IMG/VR virus record: IMGVR_UViG_3300027699_000150
Span: 1-27,694 of that record
Strand: one strand, 5' to 3'
Length of the DNA: 27,694 bases
Origin: a virus
Positions 6,643 to 16,239 of this stretch are shown here, one piece after another; position 1 is the stretch's first letter, and each line of letters opens with the position of its first letter. The notes beneath the pieces were generated by a model. The model was given only the letters and a program-made list of their open reading frames with translations. It made no database searches and was not told the origin of the DNA. The translations under genes were made by a program, and so were the position numbers.

Positions 6643-9600
6643 ATGGCAAAAAAACAATTAAAAGACTACGTATTTAGACCAGGCGTCGGAGCAACTTCTT
6701 ATGTTTATCCAGATGGTTATAGCTTATTAAATAGCAACAAAGAATTTATACAAAAAGAATCTTCAGCCTGGATAGCAACACAAGTTGCTGCTGCAAATAC
6801 ATACTCTTATGCAGAAACAGTATTAACAGCAAATAAAAATTTTATAGCAGACGAAGCAGTAGCTTGGTTTGACGCTAATAACCCTGGTATACATAATGAT
6901 ACACGTCATGAAAAATGCGAACGTGATACGAAATATAATATTGATGCAATTGTAGCAGATCTTCATACTGGAGGTAATTCAGAAACTATTGCTACAGTAA
7001 AAAAGTATTGGGAAGGTGCTAGTTCTCAATTAGGCGCAGGGGAAGTAACATATGCCTTGTCTGTGAATAACAAAGTAGAAGAAATTATTAATGATTATGT
7101 TCTTACTAATAAAGCATATACAACTGGTCAATCAGGTCACGGATTAGCAGCTTCAGATACTGTAAACTTATTTGGTATTAAAACTAATTGTCAATTTGGA
7201 GATAAAGTTTATCCTCAAATTCCATTTTCAGGAATGTTTAGGATAACTAAAGTACCTGATGCTAATACTGTAGAATTTTTCCTACCAACTAGTGAAATAG
7301 ATCATGTTTATGTTGCTGGCGGGCAAATATTCTTAGCAGCTCCTACAAATGTAGGCGGTGCAACAAATATTAGTACTTTTGAATTTGATAATACAACAGG
7401 TCTTACTACTATAGGATCAAATGTACATGGTTTAGCAGTAGGTGATGCAGTTCAACTAGAAAATATTACAGTTTCTTGTCTTTACGGAAGTAAAGTTTAT
7501 CCAGATACCTCAACTACTTCTGGTATATTTGTAGTTTATGATGTAATTGATAACGATACATTTGTTATTGGAATGGACAAAAGTAAAATTGTACATACCT
7601 ATGTTAGTGGTGGCACAGTACAAAAAGTTAACGTACCCGTAAGTGGTGCTGTTAATATAACTGGCTTTATATTTGATCGGGTTCAAGGCATAGGTAGAAT
7701 TACAGCAGCAGCTCATGGTAGAACTGTAGGAGATATGATTGAAGTCGAAAATGTTAACTTTACTTGTTCTTTAGGAGCAAAAACATATCCAGTAACTTCA
7801 AACACTACAGCATTTACTGTTAGATCACAAAACTTGTCCACAACAACATTTGAAGTAGATATTGGAACAAGTGGTGTTACTCAAACTTATGTTAGTGGTG
7901 GCATTGTAGTTAAATCAGGAGGGGCTAGATTGCCAGTTTCTGATTTTAATTATAATACTGTAACAGGTATTGCTACAATTACTACAGCAACAAGCCAAAC
8001 AATTAATGCAAATACTGTATCAGCTGCAACATATACACCTGCAACAGGTGTAATGGTGTTAACTATTGGAGCACACAGTTATGAATTAAATGACTATATT
8101 ATGATTGCTCCAGAAAGTTTAACTTTTACTTGCGATCTAGATAGCCACGCTACTCAACATAGCTATCCACGGGCAACTGGTTCATCTGCACCTGGTGGGA
8201 AGGATTATGCTTATAATACACCTGTTAAAATTACAGCCACAGGAGCAACAACAATTACTGTAAATGTTGGTATATCAAGTGATACATCTACACATACATT
8301 TGTAAGTGCTACTGCTGGTGGTATATCAGAAAGCGATTCTAATAGTGCAGCAGATAGAGTAAAGTATCTAATAGGAATTATTAATGATGTTACTGAAAAT
8401 GGCTTAGACGCTATTCCTACAGGTCAAATTTATAGTGTATCGGCTGCAACATATACACCTACAACAGGATCTATGCAATTAACTATTGGGTCACACGGTT
8501 ATCAAATTGGTGACACTATTAGGATTGCTACAGAAAGTTTAACATTCACTTGTGCCAAAGATGGCCACGGTACTCAACATAGCTATCCAAGAGCTTCTGG
8601 AAGTACCGCACCAAGTGGAGCTGACTATGCCTATAATTCACTAGTGTTTATTACAGCCATTGGAGCAGCAACTATTACTGTAGATGTAGGTATATCAAGT
8701 GATACATCAACACATACATTTGTAAGTGCCACTGCTGGTTGTATAACATCACCTCCCGCAACTAATAGTGTATCAGCTGCAACATATACACCAGCAACAG
8801 GAGAAATGCAGTTAACTATTGGAACACACAGTTACACAGTTGGTAGCTCTATTAGAATTGCTCCAGCAAGTTTAACTTTTACTTGTGCTTTAGATAGTCA
8901 TGCTAGTAATCATACATATCCAAGAGCAACAGGTTCATCCGCGCCAGGTGGAAAGGATTATGCATATAATGCGCCGCTTGAAATTTCAGTAGTAAATGGC
9001 GATACAATTACTGTAAATGTTGGTATATCAAGTGATACATCAGTACATACATTTGTAAGTGCTACTGCTAATTGTATAACAAGCGATTCGTCTGCTTGGT
9101 CAAATTTTAGTTATGTTGTTGCTACATGTGAACGAGATGTAGGATATCTTCTTGATGCATACTTATATGATTTACGATATGGAGGTACTGCCGAAACATG
9201 TAAAATTATAGGATTTTATTGGGACGAAGAAGTAGCCCAAATAGATGGCAACCGTCTACCAGAAATTAATACTCATGAATTTATACGAGATCTTATTAAT
9301 AATTATGTTCTTACTAATACAGCATATTCAACAACTCAATCAACTGCGTCTCAAGTTATTGATCTTTCAAAAACTACAGAAGCCAATGTAACTTCTCGAA
9401 TTACTTCTTTAACAGGAATTGTAATTGACGTTATCACAAATGGGTTAACTGCATTACCAGGAATAACACCAACAGGTGTAGGCACAATACGAATTCAAGG
9501 ACGTTGGGATCAAGACAACCTTTTATTAATTACTAATACTACAGATAATATCACAATTTATAATTTTGTTACTCCTGAATTAGGTGGAATCTGTAGTTAT

Positions 9601-12600
9601 AAAGCGGGTGGGGATGATACAGATTTTCCAAGATATTTACAAGTTACAGATACTATAACTACAATAACACTTAATACAGATACATCTACACAAGCAGGAA
9701 CAGACGATTTACAAATCTTTGTAGAAGAAGAAAAAGAAAGTGCAATCAAAACAGACGCTATTGAACGTGATCGCGTATCAACAGCGTTAGCTATGCTTGA
9801 TGCTGACTTTGAATATGGCCTACAGCCTACTAAATGGAGTGCTATTGGAGTATTAAGAGGTTATCCTAGCATATATGAAATACCAGGCACTAATACAGAA
9901 GTTTATAATATAACATCTGATGCAAGTTCGGGAACAGGCGGTGTTGGACAAAGTTTAGTTACTGTAACAACACAAGGTCCTCATGGATTTATAGAAACAG
10001 ATCCTGTTACTGTTAAAGCATTAGAAAATTCAGTTGCAGGTGCATCTAGAGCAGAAGGGTCTTTTGTAATAACTACTGTTCCTACATCAACTTCATTTAC
10101 ATATTATTCTAAAGCAAAAGTAGGTACTAGTAATGGCGATGTCTTATTAACTTCTTATACACAATTAAGAAAAGCAGCATTTTATACAGGAGCATCAATT
10201 GGAAGTCCAACTTTTTCAGTAGCAACCCAAGGTAGTGGTGGAACAATGACTGTAGAATTAGATGTTCCTTCTGGTAATACAATAATTCCTTATGATGGGC
10301 AAACTCCAGGAACAGGTTCTCCATTAGTTAGTGCAAGTATTCCAACAGGTTCACAAGTAACAGGATCTATAGAACAATCAGCAGGTGGCGGAACATATTT
10401 AACTCCAGAAATATCAGGAGATTATATATCAGGAACATCTTCTATAACATTTGTTGATTCAACTGGTATATTAGTAAACCTAGGAGCTGATTCAGGAAAC
10501 GGAACAGTTACATATGTCGAAACTGTTAATCATCCTAGCAATACTATTACTCTTACATCACCATTAACTAGTTCTTTAATAGGAAATACTACTGTATATT
10601 CTAGTATTACAGGAACTAACGTAGCACCTATTGGTACAAATGTTGAAGTTAGTATTGATAATACAGCAACAACTTATTCTGTTACAGGCATTACTACCCC
10701 AGGTAATGACTATTCTGTAGGTGATAATTTACAGATACCAGGTACTGCATTAGGTGGCATTAACGTTGTTAATGATTTAAAATTAAGAGTTGCAACTCTT
10801 ACAGGGGCGAGCGGGGGAATAGCTTCTTTAGATGTTATTACACCAAATACAGGATTTAATGGCACTCATACTTTTACTGATGTACCAGCAGCAAATGTAG
10901 GCGGTAGTGGTACTGGCGCTGTTTTTGATGTAGTGTACGAAGATACTGTTTTTACTTCTGTAACACTAGCAGCAAGTTCTGTTGATGTTAACTTTACAGT
11001 TAATGATAGACTTGTTATTACAGGAACAACATTAAGTACTGCTGGTGTAGATCTTGTAAATGATTTAGTTATACTTGTTACAGGTGTAGGTGGTGGCGGT
11101 GATATAACTGGTTTTACTTTTAGTGGTCTTGCTCCTCATGCACAACAAATATATAATAATCCACAATGGACAACATCGGGCGGCGGCAGCCAAATTCTTT
11201 TCGAAGTAACAAGAACAGGCCAAGGCGATAGTGCTGGCAGTTCAATTGGAATATATTCACTTCAATTTACAGATTATGGAACAGGCTTTGCTAATTCAGA
11301 TACAATTGATATAGCAGGTGTAGAATTAGGAGGCGATTCTTCTGCTACTTATGATTTAGAAATTACAGTTACTGGTGTTGATGGATCAGGAACAATTACA
11401 GCATATTCCCCTGTAGGTCTTGCTGTTAATACCGATACAAAATTAAATATTAATGCTAATGCATTAATTGGATCGGGAGTTGAATTTACTGTTGATATAG
11501 CTGGGGGGAATTATACTGTTACAGGGCCATTTACTCCAAATGGAGGTGTTGGTTACGGTGTTGGTCAAGAACTTCTCATAGCAGGAAATTTATTATTAGG
11601 AACATCTCCAGCAAATGATTTAACAATAACTGTTACAAGTGTTGTTGCTGACGATTCCACTGGACGCGGCGAAGTCCTTACTTATACTAGTGCAGGATCT
11701 GCTGTAACAAACACTGGTTCATTTACAGGTATTCAACCAAGTACTGTAGCTGGAAGTGGAAGCGGCGCATTATTTCAAATTACTAGAACCAATACTGTAT
11801 ATTCAATTACTGCATATGAAAATTCAACAGGTTATACAATAGGTGATAGGTTATCAATTGCAGGTACTTTATTAGGAGGTGGTACTCCTGCTCACGATTT
11901 AATTCTGCGAGTAACTAGTGTAGCTGGCGGAAATGTAATTGATGGAGCAACAATAGAATCTGGTGTCGGTACGCCAGGAAGTATCTTTGATCTTATATGT
12001 ACTTTTACAATGACAGAAGCATCAAGTAGTATATTAGTAAAAGGTGCTAGTGTTGTATTTGAAGCATTAGCTTCCATCACAATAGATTTTCCATATGCTC
12101 ATGGCTTAGTTCCAGGCAGTAGTTTTATTACTACTATTACATCCGATGATGCTTCTAACAATCATACTCTTGCAGCCGGTTCTACAAGAGCAACAAATAT
12201 TCCAACTGAAAAACAATTAACATATCAAGCTAGATCGGGTGGCGTAATAGATGTATCAGGAGGTGATATTATTGGATACGTATATCCAAGACCAGATTCA
12301 TTCTTTGTACATAGACCGTTTGATGGAGGAGTAATGTTAGGAACAGGTGGTCCCCAACATGCTGCTCAAGCCATTCGTCAAAGTAAAAAATATCTTAGAT
12401 ATCAATCAGGTAAAGGTGTTATGTATACTACTGGTGCAATGTTTGCACCAAGTTATGAATTAAAATCTGTAACAGCAGACAGCCTCGAAGTTAATGCATT
12501 GATTACCGTAGTTACAGATGATAACGATCACGGAGTACAAATAGGTGGTATAATAAGACTTAAAGGTATTGACACTCCTGGATATAATTCAGGTCCAGAA

Positions 12601-14754
12601 ACTGCTACTCCTCCTGAATTTGATTATGAAGTAGTTAATGTTACAGATGAAAGAACATTTAAAATTAGAGCACAACGCAGATTGGGAGCAGTTGAAGCTG
12701 TGTTTGGTTTTAATGCTCAAATGAGTGTAGTACATTGGCATGGTTCTACTGTCCGAGCAGGAACATATGATGATCAAAATGGAACTTTTTGGGAATATGA
12801 TGGAACACAACTTTGTGTTGTACAAAGAACTGGCACATTCCAATTAGCAGGAACTGTTGCTGTAAATGCAGACTCTAATTATGTAACAGGTGTAGGTACA
12901 AGATTTATAGATCAATTAGCAACTGGTGATAGAATTATTATTAAAGGAATGACGCACGTTGTTACTCATGTTAAAAATCAAACAGCAATGTGTATTAATC
13001 CAGACTTTAGGGGTGTAGTAAATGTAACAGGCGCAAAAGCAATGCGAGTTACTGATAAAAGAATTAAACAAAAAGATTTTAACTTAGATACCTTTGACGG
13101 CAAAGGCGCTAGTGGTTTTGAATTAGATCCTGCAAGAATGCAAATGATTGGAATACAGTGGGCCTGGTATGGTGCAGGTAGAATTGATTTTTGGGCCAGA
13201 AAAGCAAGTGGTAAAATGGTTTCTGCTCATGGTATACGTGGGTCAAATATAAACACAGAAGCATATATGCGTTCAGGTAACTTACCAGTTCGATATGAAG
13301 TAACAAATGAAGGACCTCCAGGGAAACTTTCTGAAGCAATAGATGCTTCGCAAACTACTATTAAAATAGAAGATGCTAGCTTCTTTCCTACATCGGGTGT
13401 TTTATATATAGACAACGAGATAATTTCTTATGATGGAGTATTTGAAAATTCATTATTAAACTGTGTAAGAGGTGCTACATATACAAATTTCCAAGCTGGT
13501 GCTAGTCGGAGTTATACTGCGGCAGCAGCTACTACTCATTCAAATAAAACAGGAATAGTTTTAATATCTAATACTATTACACCGTTAATTAGTCACTGGG
13601 GTTCATCTTACTTAATGGACGGCGGCTTTGATTTTGATCGCGGTTATATCTTTTCATACGCTGAAACAAATATATCAGTAACAACTGTTAAACAAACAGC
13701 ATTTCTATTAAGACTTTCTCCTAGTGTATCAAATGCAATTGTTGGTGACTTGGGTGAAAGAGAGTTACTTAATCGTGCGCAGTTATTACTATATGGTATT
13801 GAGGTTACTTCTGATACTGGAACAGGTGGGTTTATTATTGAAGGTGTTATTAACCCTCAAAACTATCCTATCAACCCAGTAGACATTGGTTGGTCAACTT
13901 TATCAGGACTTGCCCAAGGCGGACAACCTAGTTTTGCACAAGTAGCTTCTGGTGGTTCAGTAGTATGGAGCACAGGTGCTACTCCAACAACTTCAACAGC
14001 AACAGCAGTTGCAACTGTTACAGGAGTTTTAGATTCGGGTCAATATACAAACTGGAATGGATCATATTATGTATATGTAAGTGCTACTGACTATCGGACT
14101 ACTTTTGGAAGTAATAGTTTAGATATTGTATTAGGTAAAAGCATATCTGGTTCAGGTATACAAACAGGTACTATCATTGATGGTGGATATATTTCAGATT
14201 ATGATAATTATGGTTACTTTTATCTTAACTTAAGAACAACAGCACAGGTTGCACAAAATACAGCTTCAGCTTTTACTGTTACTAACAATCCAGCACTTAC
14301 AAATGCTAACAAAGCATTCTTTGATACTACTTCGTTCTTAGCTAGTGGAGCAGCAGGTGGTACTGCTGTAACAAATGGCGGCAGTGTAACTTTCCCCCCA
14401 TCTACTTTTGTTAATACTATATCACTTAAAGAATGGGCTGGTACTGAATATTATGAAGTAACATTTAATAATGCATTTAGTGGTACGCTTGCTAATGGAT
14501 CTGGAACAGTAGAATTTACATTTGAACAACCTCCATATGCACTACCAGGAGAAACTGTATTTTCATTTATTGCTGTTCCAGGCGAACGTTCTACATTAGA
14601 CTTAGCAGAGATGAAAGAATTAACAAATACTCCTATAGGAGGTCGTGGAACATTTCCAAATGGACCTGACGTGCTTGCAATTAACATTTATAAAATTTCA
14701 GGTGCGGCAGTTACAGCTAATATTGTTCTTAAATGGGGTGAAGCTCAGGCTTAA
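6643..14754 (+). CDS. Giant repeat-built virion protein (2703 aa), fibre or baseplate-associated
   Basis: The N-terminus (LKDYVFRPGVGATSY, then KCERDTKYNIDAIVADL near residue 92) is typical of very large structural proteins of marine T4-like phages. A second CERD unit occurs near 829. Residues about 160-430 hold three diverged beta modules of the form HGLxxGD...C..G.K.YP...YVSGG. Residues 459-561, 599-701 and 710-812 hold three near-identical 103-residue modules that appear to be elaborated forms of the same unit. Residues about 1330-1790 hold five further repeats with the pattern YxVGDxLxIxGTxLGG...NDLxIxVTxV. From about 1880 (YPRPDSFFVHRPFDGG) to 2420 the sequence is non-repetitive and contains many Trp and Tyr; a Thr/Ser-rich tail follows. 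No enzyme motif was seen. Probable role: long fibre, or a baseplate-linked host-contact protein. It has no clear Shine-Dalgarno and follows the previous stop by five bases, so translation is probably coupled. Its stop overlaps that of the convergent phosphatase gene. Confidence 0.85.
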   Translation: MAKKQLKDYVFRPGVGATSYVYPDGYSLLNSNKEFIQKESSAWIATQVAAANTYSYAETVLTANKNFIADEAVAWFDANNPGIHNDTRHEKCERDTKYNIDAIVADLHTGGNSETIATVKKYWEGASSQLGAGEVTYALSVNNKVEEIINDYVLTNKAYTTGQSGHGLAASDTVNLFGIKTNCQFGDKVYPQIPFSGMFRITKVPDANTVEFFLPTSEIDHVYVAGGQIFLAAPTNVGGATNISTFEFDNTTGLTTIGSNVHGLAVGDAVQLENITVSCLYGSKVYPDTSTTSGIFVVYDVIDNDTFVIGMDKSKIVHTYVSGGTVQKVNVPVSGAVNITGFIFDRVQGIGRITAAAHGRTVGDMIEVENVNFTCSLGAKTYPVTSNTTAFTVRSQNLSTTTFEVDIGTSGVTQTYVSGGIVVKSGGARLPVSDFNYNTVTGIATITTATSQTINANTVSAATYTPATGVMVLTIGAHSYELNDYIMIAPESLTFTCDLDSHATQHSYPRATGSSAPGGKDYAYNTPVKITATGATTITVNVGISSDTSTHTFVSATAGGISESDSNSAADRVKYLIGIINDVTENGLDAIPTGQIYSVSAATYTPTTGSMQLTIGSHGYQIGDTIRIATESLTFTCAKDGHGTQHSYPRASGSTAPSGADYAYNSLVFITAIGAATITVDVGISSDTSTHTFVSATAGCITSPPATNSVSAATYTPATGEMQLTIGTHSYTVGSSIRIAPASLTFTCALDSHASNHTYPRATGSSAPGGKDYAYNAPLEISVVNGDTITVNVGISSDTSVHTFVSATANCITSDSSAWSNFSYVVATCERDVGYLLDAYLYDLRYGGTAETCKIIGFYWDEEVAQIDGNRLPEINTHEFIRDLINNYVLTNTAYSTTQSTASQVIDLSKTTEANVTSRITSLTGIVIDVITNGLTALPGITPTGVGTIRIQGRWDQDNLLLITNTTDNITIYNFVTPELGGICSYKAGGDDTDFPRYLQVTDTITTITLNTDTSTQAGTDDLQIFVEEEKESAIKTDAIERDRVSTALAMLDADFEYGLQPTKWSAIGVLRGYPSIYEIPGTNTEVYNITSDASSGTGGVGQSLVTVTTQGPHGFIETDPVTVKALENSVAGASRAEGSFVITTVPTSTSFTYYSKAKVGTSNGDVLLTSYTQLRKAAFYTGASIGSPTFSVATQGSGGTMTVELDVPSGNTIIPYDGQTPGTGSPLVSASIPTGSQVTGSIEQSAGGGTYLTPEISGDYISGTSSITFVDSTGILVNLGADSGNGTVTYVETVNHPSNTITLTSPLTSSLIGNTTVYSSITGTNVAPIGTNVEVSIDNTATTYSVTGITTPGNDYSVGDNLQIPGTALGGINVVNDLKLRVATLTGASGGIASLDVITPNTGFNGTHTFTDVPAANVGGSGTGAVFDVVYEDTVFTSVTLAASSVDVNFTVNDRLVITGTTLSTAGVDLVNDLVILVTGVGGGGDITGFTFSGLAPHAQQIYNNPQWTTSGGGSQILFEVTRTGQGDSAGSSIGIYSLQFTDYGTGFANSDTIDIAGVELGGDSSATYDLEITVTGVDGSGTITAYSPVGLAVNTDTKLNINANALIGSGVEFTVDIAGGNYTVTGPFTPNGGVGYGVGQELLIAGNLLLGTSPANDLTITVTSVVADDSTGRGEVLTYTSAGSAVTNTGSFTGIQPSTVAGSGSGALFQITRTNTVYSITAYENSTGYTIGDRLSIAGTLLGGGTPAHDLILRVTSVAGGNVIDGATIESGVGTPGSIFDLICTFTMTEASSSILVKGASVVFEALASITIDFPYAHGLVPGSSFITTITSDDASNNHTLAAGSTRATNIPTEKQLTYQARSGGVIDVSGGDIIGYVYPRPDSFFVHRPFDGGVMLGTGGPQHAAQAIRQSKKYLRYQSGKGVMYTTGAMFAPSYELKSVTADSLEVNALITVVTDDNDHGVQIGGIIRLKGIDTPGYNSGPETATPPEFDYEVVNVTDERTFKIRAQRRLGAVEAVFGFNAQMSVVHWHGSTVRAGTYDDQNGTFWEYDGTQLCVVQRTGTFQLAGTVAVNADSNYVTGVGTRFIDQLATGDRIIIKGMTHVVTHVKNQTAMCINPDFRGVVNVTGAKAMRVTDKRIKQKDFNLDTFDGKGASGFELDPARMQMIGIQWAWYGAGRIDFWARKASGKMVSAHGIRGSNINTEAYMRSGNLPVRYEVTNEGPPGKLSEAIDASQTTIKIEDASFFPTSGVLYIDNEIISYDGVFENSLLNCVRGATYTNFQAGASRSYTAAAATTHSNKTGIVLISNTITPLISHWGSSYLMDGGFDFDRGYIFSYAETNISVTTVKQTAFLLRLSPSVSNAIVGDLGERELLNRAQLLLYGIEVTSDTGTGGFIIEGVINPQNYPINPVDIGWSTLSGLAQGGQPSFAQVASGGSVVWSTGATPTTSTATAVATVTGVLDSGQYTNWNGSYYVYVSATDYRTTFGSNSLDIVLGKSISGSGIQTGTIIDGGYISDYDNYGYFYLNLRTTAQVAQNTASAFTVTNNPALTNANKAFFDTTSFLASGAAGGTAVTNGGSVTFPPSTFVNTISLKEWAGTEYYEVTFNNAFSGTLANGSGTVEFTFEQPPYALPGETVFSFIAVPGERSTLDLAEMKELTNTPIGGRGTFPNGPDVLAINIYKISGAAVTANIVLKWGEAQA
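8017..8325 (+). repeat. 103-residue coding repeat, copy 1
   Basis: First of three exactly 309-base in-frame copies within the giant gene. It begins VSAATYTPATG and ends near TFVSATAGGI. The last 60 bases are nearly identical in nucleotide sequence across copies, which indicates recent duplication. Confidence 0.85.
8437..8745 (+). repeat. 103-residue coding repeat, copy 2
   Basis: Same length (309 bases) as copies 1 and 3, in the same frame, 111 bases after copy 1. It shares SLTFTC, SYPRA, DYAYN and VGISSDTSTHTFVSATAG. Confidence 0.85.
8770..9078 (+). repeat. 103-residue coding repeat, copy 3
   Basis: Third 309-base copy, 24 bases after copy 2. It shares ATGSSAPGGKDYAYN with copy 1 and the VGISSDTS segment with both, and is followed directly by the second CERD unit of the protein. 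Confidence 0.85.
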
Positions 14755-15380
14755 TTATTTTGCATCCATTTTGCAAAAGAACTTAAATCATCAAATATTT
14801 TAGTTTGCTTTTTTATTTTTTGATACGTATGTCTTTTTAATTTTTCTTCAGTTTCGTTTCCGTAACCTGTTCGAACAAGAATAGGTTTAGCACCTATTTT
14901 TATTGCAGCTTTTAAATCTGTAAGTTTATCTCCTACATAATATCCCTTATTAAATTTAATATTAGGATTTTCTTTTTCACAACGTTTAAACATACCAACA
15001 TTAGGTTTTGCAAATTCATCATCTTTTCTATTACTAGAACTATAATATAATGCATCAATACTAGTACAGCCAGCATTACCTAATAATTGAAACATTTTAT
15101 CATGTATTCTATCTACATCACGCTGTGACATTATGCCTTGTTCTATTCCGCCCTGGTTAGTTATAATTACTATTAGAAATCCTAATTTTCTAAGAGAAGA
15201 AATAGCTTCTAAACTTCCTTCTATAGGATTAAAATCTTCAGGATTAATAACATATGTTCCTAAATCCTTATTAATAGTACCGTCTCGATCTATACCAATA
15301 ACAATATTAGAATTTTTTTGTTTGTCAGATATTAATTCTGGAATATCTGAACTCCATCTAATTATTGGGGATTCTACCAT
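14751..15380 (-). CDS. gmhB: GmhB/HisB-N-type HAD phosphatase (heptose-bisphosphate phosphatase-like)
   Basis: A 209-residue HAD protein with all class motifs. Motif I is DRDGTIN at residues 31-37, with a nucleophile Asp and a second Asp. Motif II is IITNQGG (72-78), with the Asn-Gln pair typical of GmhB and HisB-N. The basic residue of motif III is in AKPNVGM (124-130), and motif IV is GDKLTD (150-155). GmhB removes the 7-phosphate of heptose-1,7-bisphosphate in ADP-heptose synthesis. The usual Zn-binding Cys/His loop before the KP motif is absent: that segment reads YYSSSNRKDDEFAKP. Specificity is inferred from the motifs and from the HldD-like gene in the same unit; a histidinol-phosphate or other sugar-phosphate phosphatase is possible. 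The ATG at 15380 has AAGGAGATAG upstream, encoded in the last codons of the SDR gene, one base away. Its stop shares TTAA with the convergent giant gene. Confidence 0.75.
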   Translation of the reverse strand: MVESPIIRWSSDIPELISDKQKNSNIVIGIDRDGTINKDLGTYVINPEDFNPIEGSLEAISSLRKLGFLIVIITNQGGIEQGIMSQRDVDRIHDKMFQLLGNAGCTSIDALYYSSSNRKDDEFAKPNVGMFKRCEKENPNIKFNKGYYVGDKLTDLKAAIKIGAKPILVRTGYGNETEEKLKRHTYQKIKKQTKIFDDLSSFAKWMQNN

Positions 15381-15381
15381 T

Positions 15382-16239
15382 TTAGCTATCTCCTTCTATC
15401 GAATCGTCTGGATGCGGGTAAGAACAAAAAATTCCACCTACGTGTGCAATATCAGATTCAAAAGGCTTCCCTGGAAGGGTTTTACTTACTACATTATTTC
15501 TAAAAATTTCTGCATCATCTACGGGTTGATAACCTAAATGCGAAACTTTATGATTAGAGAAAAATGCTTCTTGATTATTAGATATACCATAAACTATAGT
15601 AAATCCTACTCTCTCTACTGTTAAACAACGTTCTACTAATTGTACAAGGTCTCTATAACTTAGCCAAGTAGCTAAATGTCTTCGATCACTAGGTTCTGGA
15701 AAACAAGAATTAATCCGTAAGCAAGCTGACTCTATATTAAATTTATCAAAATATAATTTAGCTAAATCTTCTACAAAACATTTAGATAATCCATAAAGAG
15801 TATCGGGTCTATGTGTTATATCTGTATCAGCACCTGCCTCACGTTGAACAAATCCAACAGCATGAACAGAACTTGCATAAACGATTCGACTAATACCGTG
15901 CTGTCGTGCTGCTTCGTAAATATTATAACCTCCCTTTATTGAAGAATTAAGAATTTCATTCCAAGGACGTTCTACAGAAGCTGCTCCAAAATGAACAATA
16001 GCATCACAACCTTCTACCACTTTCATTACAGCATTAAAATCACTTAATTCACATTGAATGACTTCTTCATTATCATTTGCCGAAGCCATCGACTCTCGGT
16101 CTGTTAAACGACATACTTCTGCAAGAGGTGCTAATCCTTTACGTAATTCTTTACCTAGATTTCCTGCTGCTCCTGTAATTAATAATCGATTAAATCGAGG
16201 CGTTTCACTCAGTTTTAGGAACTTCTTTAACTTCTGCAT
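15382..16239 (-). CDS. Extended SDR, uronate-dehydrogenase-like
   Basis: A 285-residue NAD(P)-dependent Rossmann protein. It has TGAAGNLG (22-29) for cofactor binding, a Ser pair in YASSVHAVGF (121-130), and YGLSK with Tyr149 and Lys153 as the catalytic pair. The run VHFGAASVERPW, YNIYEAARQHG, RINSCFPEP and DRRHLATWLSYRDLVQL closely follows bacterial NAD-dependent uronate dehydrogenases, which oxidise hexuronates to aldarolactones. In the SSxH segment the usual Asn is Val, so the substrate may differ. It carries an N-terminal extension of about 15 residues that overlaps the cupin gene by 35 bases. The ATG at 16239 is the only good start and has AGGAGATAG upstream. In a phage sugar cassette it may oxidise or epimerise a sugar made by its neighbours; this is inference. 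Confidence 0.75.
   Translation of the reverse strand: MQKLKKFLKLSETPRFNRLLITGAAGNLGKELRKGLAPLAEVCRLTDRESMASANDNEEVIQCELSDFNAVMKVVEGCDAIVHFGAASVERPWNEILNSSIKGGYNIYEAARQHGISRIVYASSVHAVGFVQREAGADTDITHRPDTLYGLSKCFVEDLAKLYFDKFNIESACLRINSCFPEPSDRRHLATWLSYRDLVQLVERCLTVERVGFTIVYGISNNQEAFFSNHKVSHLGYQPVDDAEIFRNNVVSKTLPGKPFESDIAHVGGIFCSYPHPDDSIEGDS

Noticed and set aside
8017-9078. Direct repeats as a CRISPR or mobile-element signature
   Set aside because: The repeats are in-frame protein modules of 309 bases, without short spacers, terminal inverted repeats or a transposase.
14758-14778. Seven-base hairpin with TTTTGCA and TGCAAAA arms near the convergent stops
   Set aside because: AT-rich and weak, with no clean T run on either strand, and it lies in the coding end of the phosphatase gene; not enough to call a terminator.
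15133-15537. Plus-strand frame of 134 codons across the phosphatase and SDR genes
   Set aside because: Antisense shadow of two genes with clear family motifs.
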